A DNA stretch of 64,000 nt from JAHDFB01 sp965658745 (GCA_965658745.1 CBFHTK010000003.1:62001-126000), one strand, 5' to 3'; shown: positions 27,515 to 37,163, counted from the stretch's first letter. Notes: a model not told the origin generated them from the sequence alone. A program made the numbers and translations.

Positions 27515-29038
27515 ATGAAGACAAAAAAATCATTCCTAATTATACTAGACGGATGGGGTCTAGGACAAGATCCTACAGTTGATGCTATTACTTCGGCAAA
27601 CACACCTTTTTACGATCATCTCGTGAGCAATTATGCTAACCAAACATTGGTTACCTACGGTGAAGAGGTCGGATTGCCCGAAGGCCAAATGGGAAATTCT
27701 GAAGTGGGGCATTTGAATATTGGAGCTGGACGAATTGTGGATCAAGAGTTAGTTAGAATTAACAAAGCTTGCCGAGACAATACACTAATTGACATGCCAG
27801 TGATGCAGGATTTGGTGGCTTACGCTAAAAATCAAAATAAGGCAGTCCATCTGTTAGGTCTAGTTTCTGATGGTGGCGTTCATTCACATATAGATCATCT
27901 AAAATCAATTGTTGATTCACTTGATCAAGCTGGCGTCCAAAAAGTATATATACATGCCTTTATGGATGGAAGAGACACTGGACCACATGCAGGTAAAGAA
28001 TACCTATCTGATCTGAGTGATCATTGTGAAGGGAAAACAGCGAAAATTGCATCAGTGGTTGGCAGATACTATGCTATGGACCGCGATAATCGATATGAGC
28101 GAATCAAAATCGCATATGATCTTCTTGTTCATGGGACTGGTTCAAAAACCGATGATTTACTTCAATCGATTCAGAAGTCATATGACGATGGTGTCACTGA
28201 CGAATTTATTGATCCTATCTCTATTCAAGAAAATGGTAAAGATGTCGCTCATATTGAAAATGGAGATGCAATACTATTTTATAACTTCCGCACAGATAGG
28301 CCTCGTCAATTAACAACAGCTCTTTCACAAAAAAACTTTCCAGAATACGAGCTTAAGAAACTCAATCTGCATTTCTCAACTATGACAACTTACGATGAAA
28401 GTTTCGAAGGGATCAATGTAGTTTTTACAAAAGATAAAATCGCCAAGACGATTGGTGAAGTAGTCGCAAATGAAGGGCTTACACAACTAAGAATAGCAGA
28501 AACTGAAAAATACCCTCATGTCACTTTTTTCTTCTCTGGAGGTAGGGAACAAGCATTTGAAGGAGAAAAGCGCATTTTGATACCATCTCCTAAGGTAGCA
28601 ACATATGATCTTCAACCACAAATGAGCGCTGAAGAGATTACAAACCGCGTATGTGAACACATCGAAAATGAGAAACCTGACTTTATTTGTTTGAATTATG
28701 CGAATACGGACATGGTGGGTCATACGGGGATAATGGAGGCAGCGATCAAAGCAACTGAAACAGTCGACGCATGCCTGAAGAGAGCTGTTACGAAGGCCTT
28801 AGAACATGACTATGAAATCGTCATCATAGCAGATCATGGAAACTCTGATATTATGAGAAATTCTGATGGATCAGCACATACAGCGCATACAACTAATCTT
28901 GTTCCTATAATTTATGTTAGTAACTCTCCTCAGGGAAAACTCAATTCAGGAAGACTTGGAGATATAGCTCCAACACTTTTGAAACTGATGCATATTGAAC
29001 AGCCTTCAGAAATGACTGGTAAAAGTTTAGTTGAATGA
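27515..29038 (+). CDS. gpmI: 2,3-bisphosphoglycerate-independent phosphoglycerate mutase
   Basis: A 507-residue enzyme interconverting 3- and 2-phosphoglycerate in glycolysis and gluconeogenesis. It begins with FLIILDGWGLG (metal ligand Asp), followed by the phospho-Ser loop GQMGNSEVGHLNIGAGR. Later come DGRDTGP, GRYYAMDRD and RDNRYERIKIAY, and the second metal site IADHGNSDIM. Length and motifs are canonical. Its stop codon overlaps the start of a lipoprotein gene (ATGA), so translation of the two is coupled. Confidence 0.97.
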   Translation: MKTKKSFLIILDGWGLGQDPTVDAITSANTPFYDHLVSNYANQTLVTYGEEVGLPEGQMGNSEVGHLNIGAGRIVDQELVRINKACRDNTLIDMPVMQDLVAYAKNQNKAVHLLGLVSDGGVHSHIDHLKSIVDSLDQAGVQKVYIHAFMDGRDTGPHAGKEYLSDLSDHCEGKTAKIASVVGRYYAMDRDNRYERIKIAYDLLVHGTGSKTDDLLQSIQKSYDDGVTDEFIDPISIQENGKDVAHIENGDAILFYNFRTDRPRQLTTALSQKNFPEYELKKLNLHFSTMTTYDESFEGINVVFTKDKIAKTIGEVVANEGLTQLRIAETEKYPHVTFFFSGGREQAFEGEKRILIPSPKVATYDLQPQMSAEEITNRVCEHIENEKPDFICLNYANTDMVGHTGIMEAAIKATETVDACLKRAVTKALEHDYEIVIIADHGNSDIMRNSDGSAHTAHTTNLVPIIYVSNSPQGKLNSGRLGDIAPTLLKLMHIEQPSEMTGKSLVE

Positions 29039-29565
29039 AATATAAGACTCTAATTTTCTGCTTAAGTATAATTGCCTTTTCGTGTAACAACGAAGTTCAG
29101 GATTCTGAATTTGCGCAGGACGGCTTTTTCGATCTTGAGGAATTTGTCGACCAACAACTCGACAAAGAATTAATACTTCCTTCTGTTAAGCGAATTATTA
29201 ATTTAGATGGCAAAGTAGAAAGCAGTGACATTGAGAACTTCAATAAGGAAGAGAATTTGGTGTACCTAAAAAAGTTTAACATTAATCAACCACGATGGTA
29301 CGATAAATACACCGTTGAAGAAACGGGTAACCAACTTGTATATACAGCAAGGGATTCGAGTCTCCGCGTTGAAAGATTTGAACTTCAACAAAATGATGAA
29401 GAAGTAGTGTCAATTGATATAAAGTACAAAACAGGTACATTTATTTCTTCAACTAAAAAAAATATACATTGGGAGCCAGGGAATATTCTCAGGATTGACA
29501 ATCAGAATAAGTCACTTTGGACAGATCCAAGCAGACTGCAGATCGAATGGCAATTTACACAGTAG
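29035..29565 (+). CDS. Lipoprotein of unknown function, coupled to gpmI
   Basis: A 176-residue protein with the lipobox IAFSC (Cys at about 17). The mature part is predicted soluble and hydrophilic, with many short beta-strand-like segments and no motif I recognise. It starts within the gpmI stop codon (4-bp overlap). The coupling suggests co-expression with glycolysis rather than a shared reaction. Confidence 0.75.
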   Translation: MKYKTLIFCLSIIAFSCNNEVQDSEFAQDGFFDLEEFVDQQLDKELILPSVKRIINLDGKVESSDIENFNKEENLVYLKKFNINQPRWYDKYTVEETGNQLVYTARDSSLRVERFELQQNDEEVVSIDIKYKTGTFISSTKKNIHWEPGNILRIDNQNKSLWTDPSRLQIEWQFTQ

Positions 29566-29642
29566 ATCCTTTCAATATTTGCAATTTATGAAACTTGAAA
29601 GCCAATAAATTCGTTAAACTATTGACAAACAAATAAATAGGT

Positions 29643-29834
29643 ATGCCAAAAAAAATGAAACAAGAAGGAGATCCAGAAGTACATGAAGCACTAAAAGGGT
29701 TTGATATTAAAATCAACGAGCTAGGTGAAATCAAAGGAAACTACGATATCGATCAGCTGAATTCTTTTCTGAACAAAGAAGTTGATGATAAGAAATTAGC
29801 GCATTTGTCTCAAGACAAGTCCGAAGAGGATTAA
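29643..29834 (+). CDS. Small acidic conserved-type protein
   Basis: A 63-residue soluble, highly charged protein (MPKKMKQEGDPEVHEALKGF...). The central FDIKINELGEIKGNYDIDQLNSFLN has an amphipathic, helix-turn pattern. Its codon use matches the neighbours, and it sits 77 bp after the lipoprotein gene. The look is that of a small conserved Bacteroidota protein, but I cannot name a family. It converges with trkH. Confidence 0.65.
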   Translation: MPKKMKQEGDPEVHEALKGFDIKINELGEIKGNYDIDQLNSFLNKEVDDKKLAHLSQDKSEED

Positions 29835-29877
29835 AACTTCTTTGGGCGTAAGCCTTATTCTTAATTACTTAAGTGTG

Positions 29878-31329
29878 TTAGTTATTCTTCCAAAAGAATG
29901 GCGTAAATAACACAAGAACTGTAAAAAGTTCAAGCCGCCCGAGTAACATAATTACACCCAAAATAAACTTTGCGAGCCAATCCACATGAGCGAAGTTATT
30001 GACCGGACCTACAGAACCTATTCCAGGACCTACATTCCCAAGAGATGTTGCAACAGCACCAGCAGCTGATAGAAAATCCATATCTAGAGTAGCTACTAGT
30101 AGAGTTCCGAAAACAAAAGTTGCAAGGTAAATCAATAGAAAAACTAGAATATGAGTCAAGATCCTTGGAGCCACCAATTCCTTGTTCATCTTTACGCGAA
30201 TGATCGCGCGTGGATGTAATATTCGACGAAATTCAAAATACGTGTTTTTAATTAAGACTAGATGACGGATTAGTTTAATTCCCCCAGAAGTCGATCCCGC
30301 ACAGGCACCCACAAACAGCATGATAAAAAATGCGATAGTTACAAAGGGTGAAAAAATCGTATAATCAACAGTAATATACCCTGTCGTTGTAATGATAGAA
30401 ATCACTTGAAAAAGTGCTCCTCTGAAAGATTCTTCAAGAGAAAAGTCCGACCTATGGATGATACCGGCAGTAATCAACAAAGTAAACATTGCTACTATTA
30501 GTACATAGAAACGAAACTCATCATTTTTCCAAACGTTTTTGAATCTTCCCCGTAATCCAAAGTATATTACTGAATAGTTAGTTCCTGCAAGTAACATGAA
30601 CAAACAAATAGTATATTGGATAAGTGGTGAGTTATAAAAAGCTATGGAATTATTTTTTGTCGAAAAACCACCAGTTGCCATCGTTGTCAAACCGTGATTT
30701 AGAGCGTCAAAAGCGGTCATACCTTCAAAATAAAGTATAACAATTAGAAGCATAGACAAAGCAACGTAAATAAGCCATAAACGCTTGGCAGTACCTTGTA
30801 TTCGCGGATGAATCTTATCACTGGTTGGCCCGGGTGCTTCAGCGGCAAAAAGCTGAATTCCACCAATACCTAGTAGAGGTAAAATTGCAACTGTAAGAAC
30901 AATAATACCCATACCTCCAATCCATTGTGTGAGGCTTCTCCACAATAAGATACTGCTGGGAAGGGATTCGATATCTACGAAAATTGTCGCCCCAGTCGTA
31001 GTAAATCCAGAAACAGACTCAAAAAACATATCACTAAACTGCGTACAGACATCAGAGAAGTAGTACGGAAGTGAACCAAATGTCACCATAGAAAACCAAG
31101 CTAAAGCTACTATCAGATAGCCTTCACGTTTATTTACATTTTTCTGGGTGCCAAATGGAATTACATACAAAAGCAGTCCCACGAACATGGTTAATACTCC
31201 TGATTTTCCGAAAGTCCAAAGAGTGCTATCCTCTATCACGTAGAATCCCAAACCAACCAAAACCATCAATAAACCAAGAAGACCTAGCAGTGCACCCAAC
31301 ACATTGGAAATTGGCTGGAAATTAATCAT
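29878..31329 (-). CDS. trkH: Trk-type potassium uptake channel subunit TrkH
   Basis: A 483-residue membrane protein with the fourfold membrane-pore-membrane design of the SKT/Trk family. The selectivity-filter-like loops are visible as GFTTTGATIF, LTTMATGGFSTKN, TTTGYITVDY and TSLGNVGPGIG. It transports potassium into the cell when bound to the TrkA ring. Its start overlaps the trkA stop codon by 4 bp (ATGA), and trkA precedes it in the operon. Confidence 0.93.
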   Translation of the reverse strand: MINFQPISNVLGALLGLLGLLMVLVGLGFYVIEDSTLWTFGKSGVLTMFVGLLLYVIPFGTQKNVNKREGYLIVALAWFSMVTFGSLPYYFSDVCTQFSDMFFESVSGFTTTGATIFVDIESLPSSILLWRSLTQWIGGMGIIVLTVAILPLLGIGGIQLFAAEAPGPTSDKIHPRIQGTAKRLWLIYVALSMLLIVILYFEGMTAFDALNHGLTTMATGGFSTKNNSIAFYNSPLIQYTICLFMLLAGTNYSVIYFGLRGRFKNVWKNDEFRFYVLIVAMFTLLITAGIIHRSDFSLEESFRGALFQVISIITTTGYITVDYTIFSPFVTIAFFIMLFVGACAGSTSGGIKLIRHLVLIKNTYFEFRRILHPRAIIRVKMNKELVAPRILTHILVFLLIYLATFVFGTLLVATLDMDFLSAAGAVATSLGNVGPGIGSVGPVNNFAHVDWLAKFILGVIMLLGRLELFTVLVLFTPFFWKNN

Positions 31330-32666
31330 GAGAAAATCTTTTCAAGCTTCTGGATAGCTCGAGGAAGAGCCAAAACGATTACCTTATCTCCAAGAGCTAG
31401 AACTGTGTCACCATTGGGAACAATGATTTCCTCTCCACGAATAATTGAACCTATAACCATTGCATTTGGAAAATTCTGCTTTCTAATTGCCTTTTTCGTT
31501 AAACGACTCTCTCTATTCACGATGTACTCAATGACTTCTGCATCTACACCATGCAAACTTGTAATCGCCTCAATGTTTCCTTTTCTTACAAATCGGAATA
31601 TATAATTGGCGGCAATAATTTTCATATTGATCATTGTATCTACGCCAATATTTTGCGAAATCTTCGTGTAGTATGTATTGTCAACCAATGCAATAGTCTT
31701 ATAAACTCCCAACTCATCGGCCATCAAGGAAGTCAAAATATTAGTCTCTGAATTACCTGTCAAAGCAATAAAAACATCCATTTCCTCGATCCCTTCCTCT
31801 TTCAAAAGTTCAAAATTTCCAGGATCACCATGTATGATGAGCGAGTTGTGTAAATCAGCTGTTAGTTCCTTACAAATTGATTTATCTTGTTCTACAATAC
31901 TAACATTGTATTTATTTTCAAGTGCTTTTGCCGTATGTTTAGCGAGTGTTGACCCACCTAATATCATGACATTAGCAACCTTTATGTGTTTTTTTCCTAC
32001 GCTTTCTAGCAAAGGCGCCAATCTGTCCGGTTCTGTGAGAAAATAAAGGTGGTCATTTCTTTTTAACCTTGTATATCTTCTTGGGATTAATGTATGATGT
32101 CCACGAAGTATCGCAATAGGGTTAAATGAATGGTGCGTGTCCAAATCACTGATATCTTCGATTGTCATACCTTTGATATGTGAATCGTCATCAAGAGATA
32201 TACCAGCTAAAGATACTTTACCTTCGTCAAATTCAAATATATCAGTGACTTCACATTGTCCAAGCAATCGCTCAATTTCCAATGATGCCAAAGTAATAGG
32301 TGAAATGATTTTATCAATTCCCATTTCTTTGAAACAGACCTTGTTCTCGTCAAAAAGGAATTCACTATTGTTCACCCGAGCTATTACTTGCTTAGCTCCT
32401 TTCCTTTTTGCTAGAATTCCAGCAACAATATTCGTATTCTGTGAGGCAGTTACAGATATAAAAAGTTCTGTTTGCGCTAGTTCACACTGGTCGAGTATCT
32501 CTGGTGAAGAAGCGTCCCCCTTTATTGTAAAAACGTCTAGGTGTGAACCTGCATAATCCAATAGCTCCTTGTTTAAGTCAATTAGAACTATGTCTTGATT
32601 TTCAGATGCAAGTAACCTAGCTAAGTGAAAGCCAACATCTCCCGCTCCTGCAATTACTACGCGCAT
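31326..32666 (-). CDS. trkA: Trk system potassium uptake regulator TrkA
   Basis: A 446-residue cytosolic gating subunit with two tandem RCK units. The first Rossmann motif is VIAGAGDVGFHLARLL at the N-terminus. The second is VMILGGSTLAKHTAKAL at about 232. Each is followed by a TrkA-C domain (about 140-220 and 360-446). It binds NAD(H) or ATP and controls TrkH. It is the first gene of a two-gene operon. A terminator-like hairpin lies 116 nt upstream on the same strand. Confidence 0.93.
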   Translation of the reverse strand: MRVVIAGAGDVGFHLARLLASENQDIVLIDLNKELLDYAGSHLDVFTIKGDASSPEILDQCELAQTELFISVTASQNTNIVAGILAKRKGAKQVIARVNNSEFLFDENKVCFKEMGIDKIISPITLASLEIERLLGQCEVTDIFEFDEGKVSLAGISLDDDSHIKGMTIEDISDLDTHHSFNPIAILRGHHTLIPRRYTRLKRNDHLYFLTEPDRLAPLLESVGKKHIKVANVMILGGSTLAKHTAKALENKYNVSIVEQDKSICKELTADLHNSLIIHGDPGNFELLKEEGIEEMDVFIALTGNSETNILTSLMADELGVYKTIALVDNTYYTKISQNIGVDTMINMKIIAANYIFRFVRKGNIEAITSLHGVDAEVIEYIVNRESRLTKKAIRKQNFPNAMVIGSIIRGEEIIVPNGDTVLALGDKVIVLALPRAIQKLEKIFS

Positions 32667-32781
32667 ATATTTCTTTTGATGTAATACTTGTTAAACATGA
32701 ACAGCTCATCTTTAGAATTAGTATTTTACGACAAATATGATCAGCATTTTCGGAAATACTAGCAATTGGAATGCATAATCC

Positions 32782-32876
32782 AAAAAAAAGCAGGACTTCC
32801 CGAAAGAAAGCCCTGCTACCCCAAAAAACCAATTGAAAACAATCATCTTTATATAAACCTAAGATGTACCTTAGGA
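32782..32876 (-). ncRNA. Candidate small RNA or leader ending in a U8 terminator
   Basis: The minus strand shows, in order, a hairpin CCTAAG/CTTAGG (32858-32875), a small ATTG/CAAT hairpin, and a 10-pair terminator stem with one mismatch (AGCAGGGCTT/AAGTCCTGCT, 32789-32817) followed by eight T (32782-32789). No annotated gene feeds into it: radA runs the other way, and trkA starts 116 nt further downstream. It is either a short independent RNA or an attenuator in a long trkA leader. No perfect TAnnTTTG was found upstream on this strand. Confidence 0.4.
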
Positions 32877-33117
32877 AAAATTTCAAACAAGGCACAAAGA
32901 AAGTACTTTTATTACTAAATATAGCTAATTAAATAATTCAAATTACCTGGATTTACAAATAAATGTCACTATTTTTATTTAGTCTAAACTTAAGAGTCAA
33001 ATACTTTGCACTACCTTAAACTTATGACTTATAATTTTCTTCAACACACATGTTTTACTTCAAAAAAGTCATAATTATTTCTAAAACACGAATTCTAATA
33101 ATCGTACTCGTATAAAC

Positions 33118-33125
33118 TATCTTTG
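33118..33125 (+). promoter_or_regulatory. -7 promoter element of radA
   Basis: TATCTTTG fits TAnnTTTG and ends 20 nt before the radA ATG, giving a leader of about 15 nt. The -33 region lacks a clear TTG. Confidence 0.5.
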
Positions 33126-33145
33126 CATACAATTTATTTTGTACT

Positions 33146-34516
33146 ATGGCAAAACTTAGAACAGTGTATTTGTGTCAAAAATGTGGGCACCAAGCTTCCA
33201 AATGGTCGGGGCAATGTCCAGCATGTGACGAATGGAATACACTTCATGAAGAAGTGGTTTCAAAATCAAAAACACCATTAGAATTAACAACAAACTATCG
33301 CCAAGATGGTTTGAAATCCAAGCCAATTAACCTACAATTAATTGAGTCGGTCAGACGCAGAAAATTAATTACACAGGATAATGAATTCAATAGGGTATTA
33401 GGAGGAGGGATTGTGCCGGGATCAATAACCTTAATCGGCGGACATCCAGGCATAGGAAAGTCTACACTTTTACTTCAAATTGCGTTAAGTGGCAGGGGCA
33501 CTGTGCTTTATGTCTCAGGAGAAGAAAGTGAGGAGCAAATAAAAATGAGGGCTGACAGAGTTGGCGAAGCTCAAGGAGAATGTCTTATCTATTCAGAAAC
33601 TGACACGACTCAGATATTAAAAGAGGCAGCTAAAATTCAGCCTGATTTGCTTGTCATTGATTCAATTCAGACATTACGATCGCCAGGTTTGGATTCTGCA
33701 CCAGGAAGTGTGACTCAAGTAAGAGAATCAACTTCTGAGCTTCAACGTTTTGCAAAAGAAAGTAATATTCCGATTGTGATTATTGGTCATATTAACAAGG
33801 ACGGAGCAATTGCAGGTCCAAAAATCCTTGAGCACATTGTTGATACAGTTTTACAATTTGAAGGTGATAGCAACTATCGATTTCGGATTCTTCGCTCGTT
33901 AAAAAATCGCTTTGGATCCACCGATGAAATGGGGATATATGAGATGAACACTAGTGGTCTAAGAATGGTTGAAAATCCCAGTGCAATGCTTTTGAATCAG
34001 TATGATCTCAACCTCAGCGGGTCAACAACTGCAGCTGCGATAGAAAGTGCTAGACCACTTTTTGTAGAAACCCAGGCGCTTGTTTCAACGGCGGTTTATG
34101 GTAATCCACAACGTAGTTCAACTGGTTTTGATACCAAAAGAATGAATATGCTTTTAGCAGTTCTGGAAAAGCGCTGTGGCATGCGATTTGGGACAATGGA
34201 CGTATTTCTTAATATTGCTGGTGGATTAAAGATAGTTGACCCGAGTATGGACTTAGCTGTAGTAGCAGCACTTGTTTCATCGCTTCAAGATATTCCTGTC
34301 AACAAGAAAATGGCTTTCGCTGGAGAAGTTGGCCTATCTGGTGAGATAAGGGGTGTTAGTAGAATGGAACAGAGAGTCCAAGAGGCTAACCGACTTGGTT
34401 TCACAGATATCTTTATTCCAAAATTCAATGTGAAGGGACTCGATCAGGCAAGGTTTGATATACGTGTCCACCCTATCAATGTACTACCAGAACTTTTTGA
34501 AGGTCTTTTTGCGTAA
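33146..34516 (+). CDS. radA: DNA repair protein RadA
   Basis: A 456-residue RecA-like branch-migration ATPase. The N-terminal four-cysteine zinc motif is CQKCGHQASKWSGQCPAC. Walker A is GGHPGIGKST, and the RadA-specific KNRFG motif appears in SLKNRFGSTDEMG. The C-terminal Lon-protease-like domain (about 290-456) includes GGLKIVDPSMDLAVVAAL. It processes recombination intermediates together with RecA, which is also encoded in this window. It ends 2 bp from the convergent small membrane protein gene. Confidence 0.96.
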   Translation: MAKLRTVYLCQKCGHQASKWSGQCPACDEWNTLHEEVVSKSKTPLELTTNYRQDGLKSKPINLQLIESVRRRKLITQDNEFNRVLGGGIVPGSITLIGGHPGIGKSTLLLQIALSGRGTVLYVSGEESEEQIKMRADRVGEAQGECLIYSETDTTQILKEAAKIQPDLLVIDSIQTLRSPGLDSAPGSVTQVRESTSELQRFAKESNIPIVIIGHINKDGAIAGPKILEHIVDTVLQFEGDSNYRFRILRSLKNRFGSTDEMGIYEMNTSGLRMVENPSAMLLNQYDLNLSGSTTAAAIESARPLFVETQALVSTAVYGNPQRSSTGFDTKRMNMLLAVLEKRCGMRFGTMDVFLNIAGGLKIVDPSMDLAVVAALVSSLQDIPVNKKMAFAGEVGLSGEIRGVSRMEQRVQEANRLGFTDIFIPKFNVKGLDQARFDIRVHPINVLPELFEGLFA

Positions 34517-34518
34517 AT

Positions 34519-34707
34519 TCATACTTTGTTTTGAGTATTCTTCAGAAAAAGAAAAAATATACACCCCGATAGTGCCCAGATTACAAGATTAATTAGAATA
34601 CTCTTGGAGGTTAACTCATCTTTTGCCGCCCAAGGGATAAATAGCGCATTTGTAAAAAACATCATAGCGGCAAAAACAGTCGCATTACGTATAGGCTTAT
34701 TTTTCAT
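34519..34707 (-). CDS. Small two-span membrane protein
   Basis: A 62-residue protein starting MKNKPIRNATVFAAMMFFTN, with two hydrophobic helices (about 8-24 and 35-54) and a lysine-rich end. I chose ATG 34707; an upstream ATG at 34752 would add a charged stretch. It lies tail to tail with radA, and no function is visible. Its codon composition is like the neighbours. Confidence 0.6.
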   Translation of the reverse strand: MKNKPIRNATVFAAMMFFTNALFIPWAAKDELTSKSILINLVIWALSGCIFFLFLKNTQNKV

Positions 34708-34932
34708 TGTTAGTTTATCCCTTGTAGCCAAATCTAGAAAAAATATTGTCATGAGATTGTTAGAACTAATATCAAATTACACATGCACGGATGTCAATCC
34801 AGATCATAAGAAGTAGTTCTTTACACGTTCGGAGAGTCTAATCATTCTGTTTTCCTAGGATAATTTCTAATTTCCACTTTTATGAAACAGATTCGTTTAA
34901 GGGCAGCTGTATCAATTTATATATCCTCTAAG

Positions 34933-34967
34933 TTGATTTAATCAATTTTACGTACTTTTAAAAGTAC
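34933..34967. promoter_or_regulatory. Two adjacent palindromes upstream of the porin gene
   Basis: TTGATTTAATCAA (34933-34945) and the perfect 16-mer GTACTTTTAAAAGTAC (34952-34967) lie 107-140 bp before the porin start. They could be operator half-sites or a weak hairpin. The rest of the 366-bp gap (34708-35073) shows no gene. Confidence 0.35.
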
Positions 34968-35073
34968 CAAAAATGAGTTTTGCAAATCGATAATGACAGT
35001 AAATTACTGCTATTATGTATTTGATCATTCTCTATTTTAGCTTTACATAATTGAGATAAAAACTACCAAAAAA

Positions 35074-36168
35074 ATGAAGACCTCAACTTTAATCTTTTCA
35101 ACCATCTTTCTATCATTTTCTTTATTTGTAAAGGCGCAAGATAAACCGACCTTGGAGTTAAAAGGATATGGTGATGTTTATTACGGTTATTATCCTGACA
35201 ATAGCTTTTCAGGACTCCAAACATACTCAACAAGTTCTCCAAGAAATTCGATTGGTCTAAATAATGTCCAGTTGGGTTTACATTATACCTCAAAAGACAT
35301 ACGATCAAGTATGACCTTACATTATGGAGACATTGCTCAGGCAACATGGGACAATACATTTAATATGGTCCAAGAGGCAAACGTTGGTGTTCATTTATTT
35401 CCAAATTGGTGGTTAGACGCAGGGCTTTTTCGAACGCATATAGGAACCGAAAGCTTTCTTCCAAAGAACAATGATCTTAGTATCATTAGCATCATAACAT
35501 ACAATGAACCTTTTTATCAAGCTGGAGCTAAACTAGCTTACGAAGGAAGTGAAAAATTTGACTTGGAATTTTGGATTGCAAATGGATACAACCAGTTTAT
35601 AGATATCAATACTGGGAAATCACTTGGGCTACTTTTCACATATCACATTTCAGATATGCACAGTGTCACTTATACTAGCCTCACAGGTGACGAAACAAAT
35701 AATGATATACTTCCTAACACTGAAATCATGAGGTCGTACCATAACCTCTACTATAATGGTAATATCAAAAACAAAGTGAAGCTCACATTTGGTGTCGACT
35801 ATGGTTTGCAAAATAATACTGAATTTACTACAGATCCTTCCAATTTTCTTGCCTTTTTGGGTACGGTAAGATTTATACTTACAAAGAAATCAACATTAAC
35901 GGTTCGATATGAGTACTTTGACGACCCTTCAGGATTTATAGGTGGCGGATACTTTTTAAACCCAATGGAGGAACCCTTCTCTGGATATACTATACAAGGT
36001 ATCACTGGAGGATATGAATATGCACCAACAGAATCTTCGTTTATTCGAATTGAAGGAAGGTTCCTTGATGAACTAAATGATGCTCCAAATGTATTTGCTG
36101 GAAATAGTAAACCAACGCGAATGGAATGGATGATCAACATGGGAACATTCTTTGATAAGAAGTGGTAA
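35074..36168 (+). CDS. Outer-membrane beta-barrel porin (OmpL-like, BBP2 type)
   Basis: A 364-residue protein with a signal peptide (cut near KAQD). The mature part is a run of amphipathic strands with frequent aromatic girdle residues. The start LELKGYGDVYYGYY, the middle WWLDAGLFRTHIG and the end MEWMINMGTFFDKKW fit the putative beta-barrel porin-2 family. The final strand ends in an aromatic residue, as expected for barrel assembly. It probably forms a diffusion pore. It is monocistronic, and a sigma-factor gene follows 279 bp later. Confidence 0.8.
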   Translation: MKTSTLIFSTIFLSFSLFVKAQDKPTLELKGYGDVYYGYYPDNSFSGLQTYSTSSPRNSIGLNNVQLGLHYTSKDIRSSMTLHYGDIAQATWDNTFNMVQEANVGVHLFPNWWLDAGLFRTHIGTESFLPKNNDLSIISIITYNEPFYQAGAKLAYEGSEKFDLEFWIANGYNQFIDINTGKSLGLLFTYHISDMHSVTYTSLTGDETNNDILPNTEIMRSYHNLYYNGNIKNKVKLTFGVDYGLQNNTEFTTDPSNFLAFLGTVRFILTKKSTLTVRYEYFDDPSGFIGGGYFLNPMEEPFSGYTIQGITGGYEYAPTESSFIRIEGRFLDELNDAPNVFAGNSKPTRMEWMINMGTFFDKKW

Positions 36169-36303
36169 AAAGTGCTTCATTCCTGCTGTAAACTGCTGAA
36201 ATAACATATTATAATAAAAAAATATAATTTTTTTTCAGTGCTGAAAAGCCCATAAAATAAAGAAGTTAGTCGTTAAATTGATGTTAATGGCCAGCAAAAA
36301 GTA

Positions 36304-36334
36304 TTGGTTTATCAATTTAATGCTTTTATATTTA
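36304..36334 (+). promoter_or_regulatory. Probable promoter of the ECF sigma factor gene
   Basis: TTG (36304-36306), a 20-nt spacer and TATATTTA (36327-36334, one mismatch to TAnnTTTG) lie about 110 nt before the start codon, implying a fairly long leader. Most of the 279-bp gap after the porin gene is A/T-rich and non-coding. Confidence 0.45.
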
Positions 36335-36447
36335 CGTCACAGACACGTTTTGAGTCGTCATTCTAATAATTAAAAATAAAACGCTTATAGCCAAAAATCT
36401 ACACTGAATAATTAATAAGACTATTACTCACCGATTAAAGTGTAGAC

Positions 36448-37038
36448 ATGAGCGTATCACAATTATCTCAACGTACAGACAGAGAGTTGATCAACGACTA
36501 CCTAGAAGGTAGCGACAAATCATTCGAAGTACTTCTTAACAGACATAGGGAAAAAATCTTTACTTCAATTTATCTCTTTACGAAGGATAGAGACCAAGCT
36601 GAAGATATATTCCAAGATGTTTTTATCAAAATTATAGATACTCTAAGAAGAGGAAAATACAACCATGAGGGCAAGTTTCTGCAATGGGCTCTTCGTATCT
36701 CATACAATATGTGTGTAGATAACTTTAGAAGATCAAAGAGAAAAACAAAAGTATCAGCAACCGAGACATTCGATATATTTGACGTTTTAGAATCCAAGGA
36801 CGACAATATGGAAACTCGAATGATCAAGAATCAAACAAATGATAAGCTGAGATATCTTGTAGATCAACTTCCAGAAGAGCAAAGGGAAGTTGTAATCTTG
36901 AGACACTATGCTGACATGAGTTTCAAAGAAATATCTCAATTAACAAGAGTTAGTATCAATACTGCTTTGGGACGAATGAGATATGCCTTGATAAATATGA
37001 GAAAGATGGTAGGAGACAAAGAAATTCTACTAAAGTAA
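36448..37038 (+). CDS. ECF-type RNA polymerase sigma-70 factor
   Basis: A 196-residue sigma factor with region 2 (FEVLLNRHREKIFTSIYLFT... DQAEDIFQDVFIKI) and region 4 (LPEEQREVVILRHYADMSFKEISQLTRVSINTALGRMRYAL). It lacks regions 1 and 3. Bacteroidota factors of this kind often regulate envelope or surface functions. No anti-sigma gene is adjacent; the gene ends at a strong terminator, so it acts as an orphan. Confidence 0.92.
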   Translation: MSVSQLSQRTDRELINDYLEGSDKSFEVLLNRHREKIFTSIYLFTKDRDQAEDIFQDVFIKIIDTLRRGKYNHEGKFLQWALRISYNMCVDNFRRSKRKTKVSATETFDIFDVLESKDDNMETRMIKNQTNDKLRYLVDQLPEEQREVVILRHYADMSFKEISQLTRVSINTALGRMRYALINMRKMVGDKEILLK

Positions 37039-37085
37039 TTTTGCAGAAGAAATAAGGTGAGATTTCACTGTAATATCAATATATA

Positions 37086-37125
37086 AGAAAGCCGCAGTTC
37101 AATTAAAGTTGAGCTGCGGCTTTCT
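37086..37125. terminator. Strong bidirectional-type terminator
   Basis: A long hairpin with arms AGAAAGCCGCAG (37086-37097) and CTGCGGCTTTCT (37114-37125), extended inward by TCAA/TTGA, lies between the convergent sigma-factor and CotH genes and can serve both strands. Confidence 0.9.
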
Positions 37126-37163
37126 GCCTTTAGTCATTATTATTAACATAGTACATCAGGTAA

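Noticed and set aside
32617..32895. 92-codon minus-strand frame overlapping the trkA start
   Set aside because: It reads straight through the terminator hairpin and into trkA in another frame; its composition reflects the T-rich terminator.
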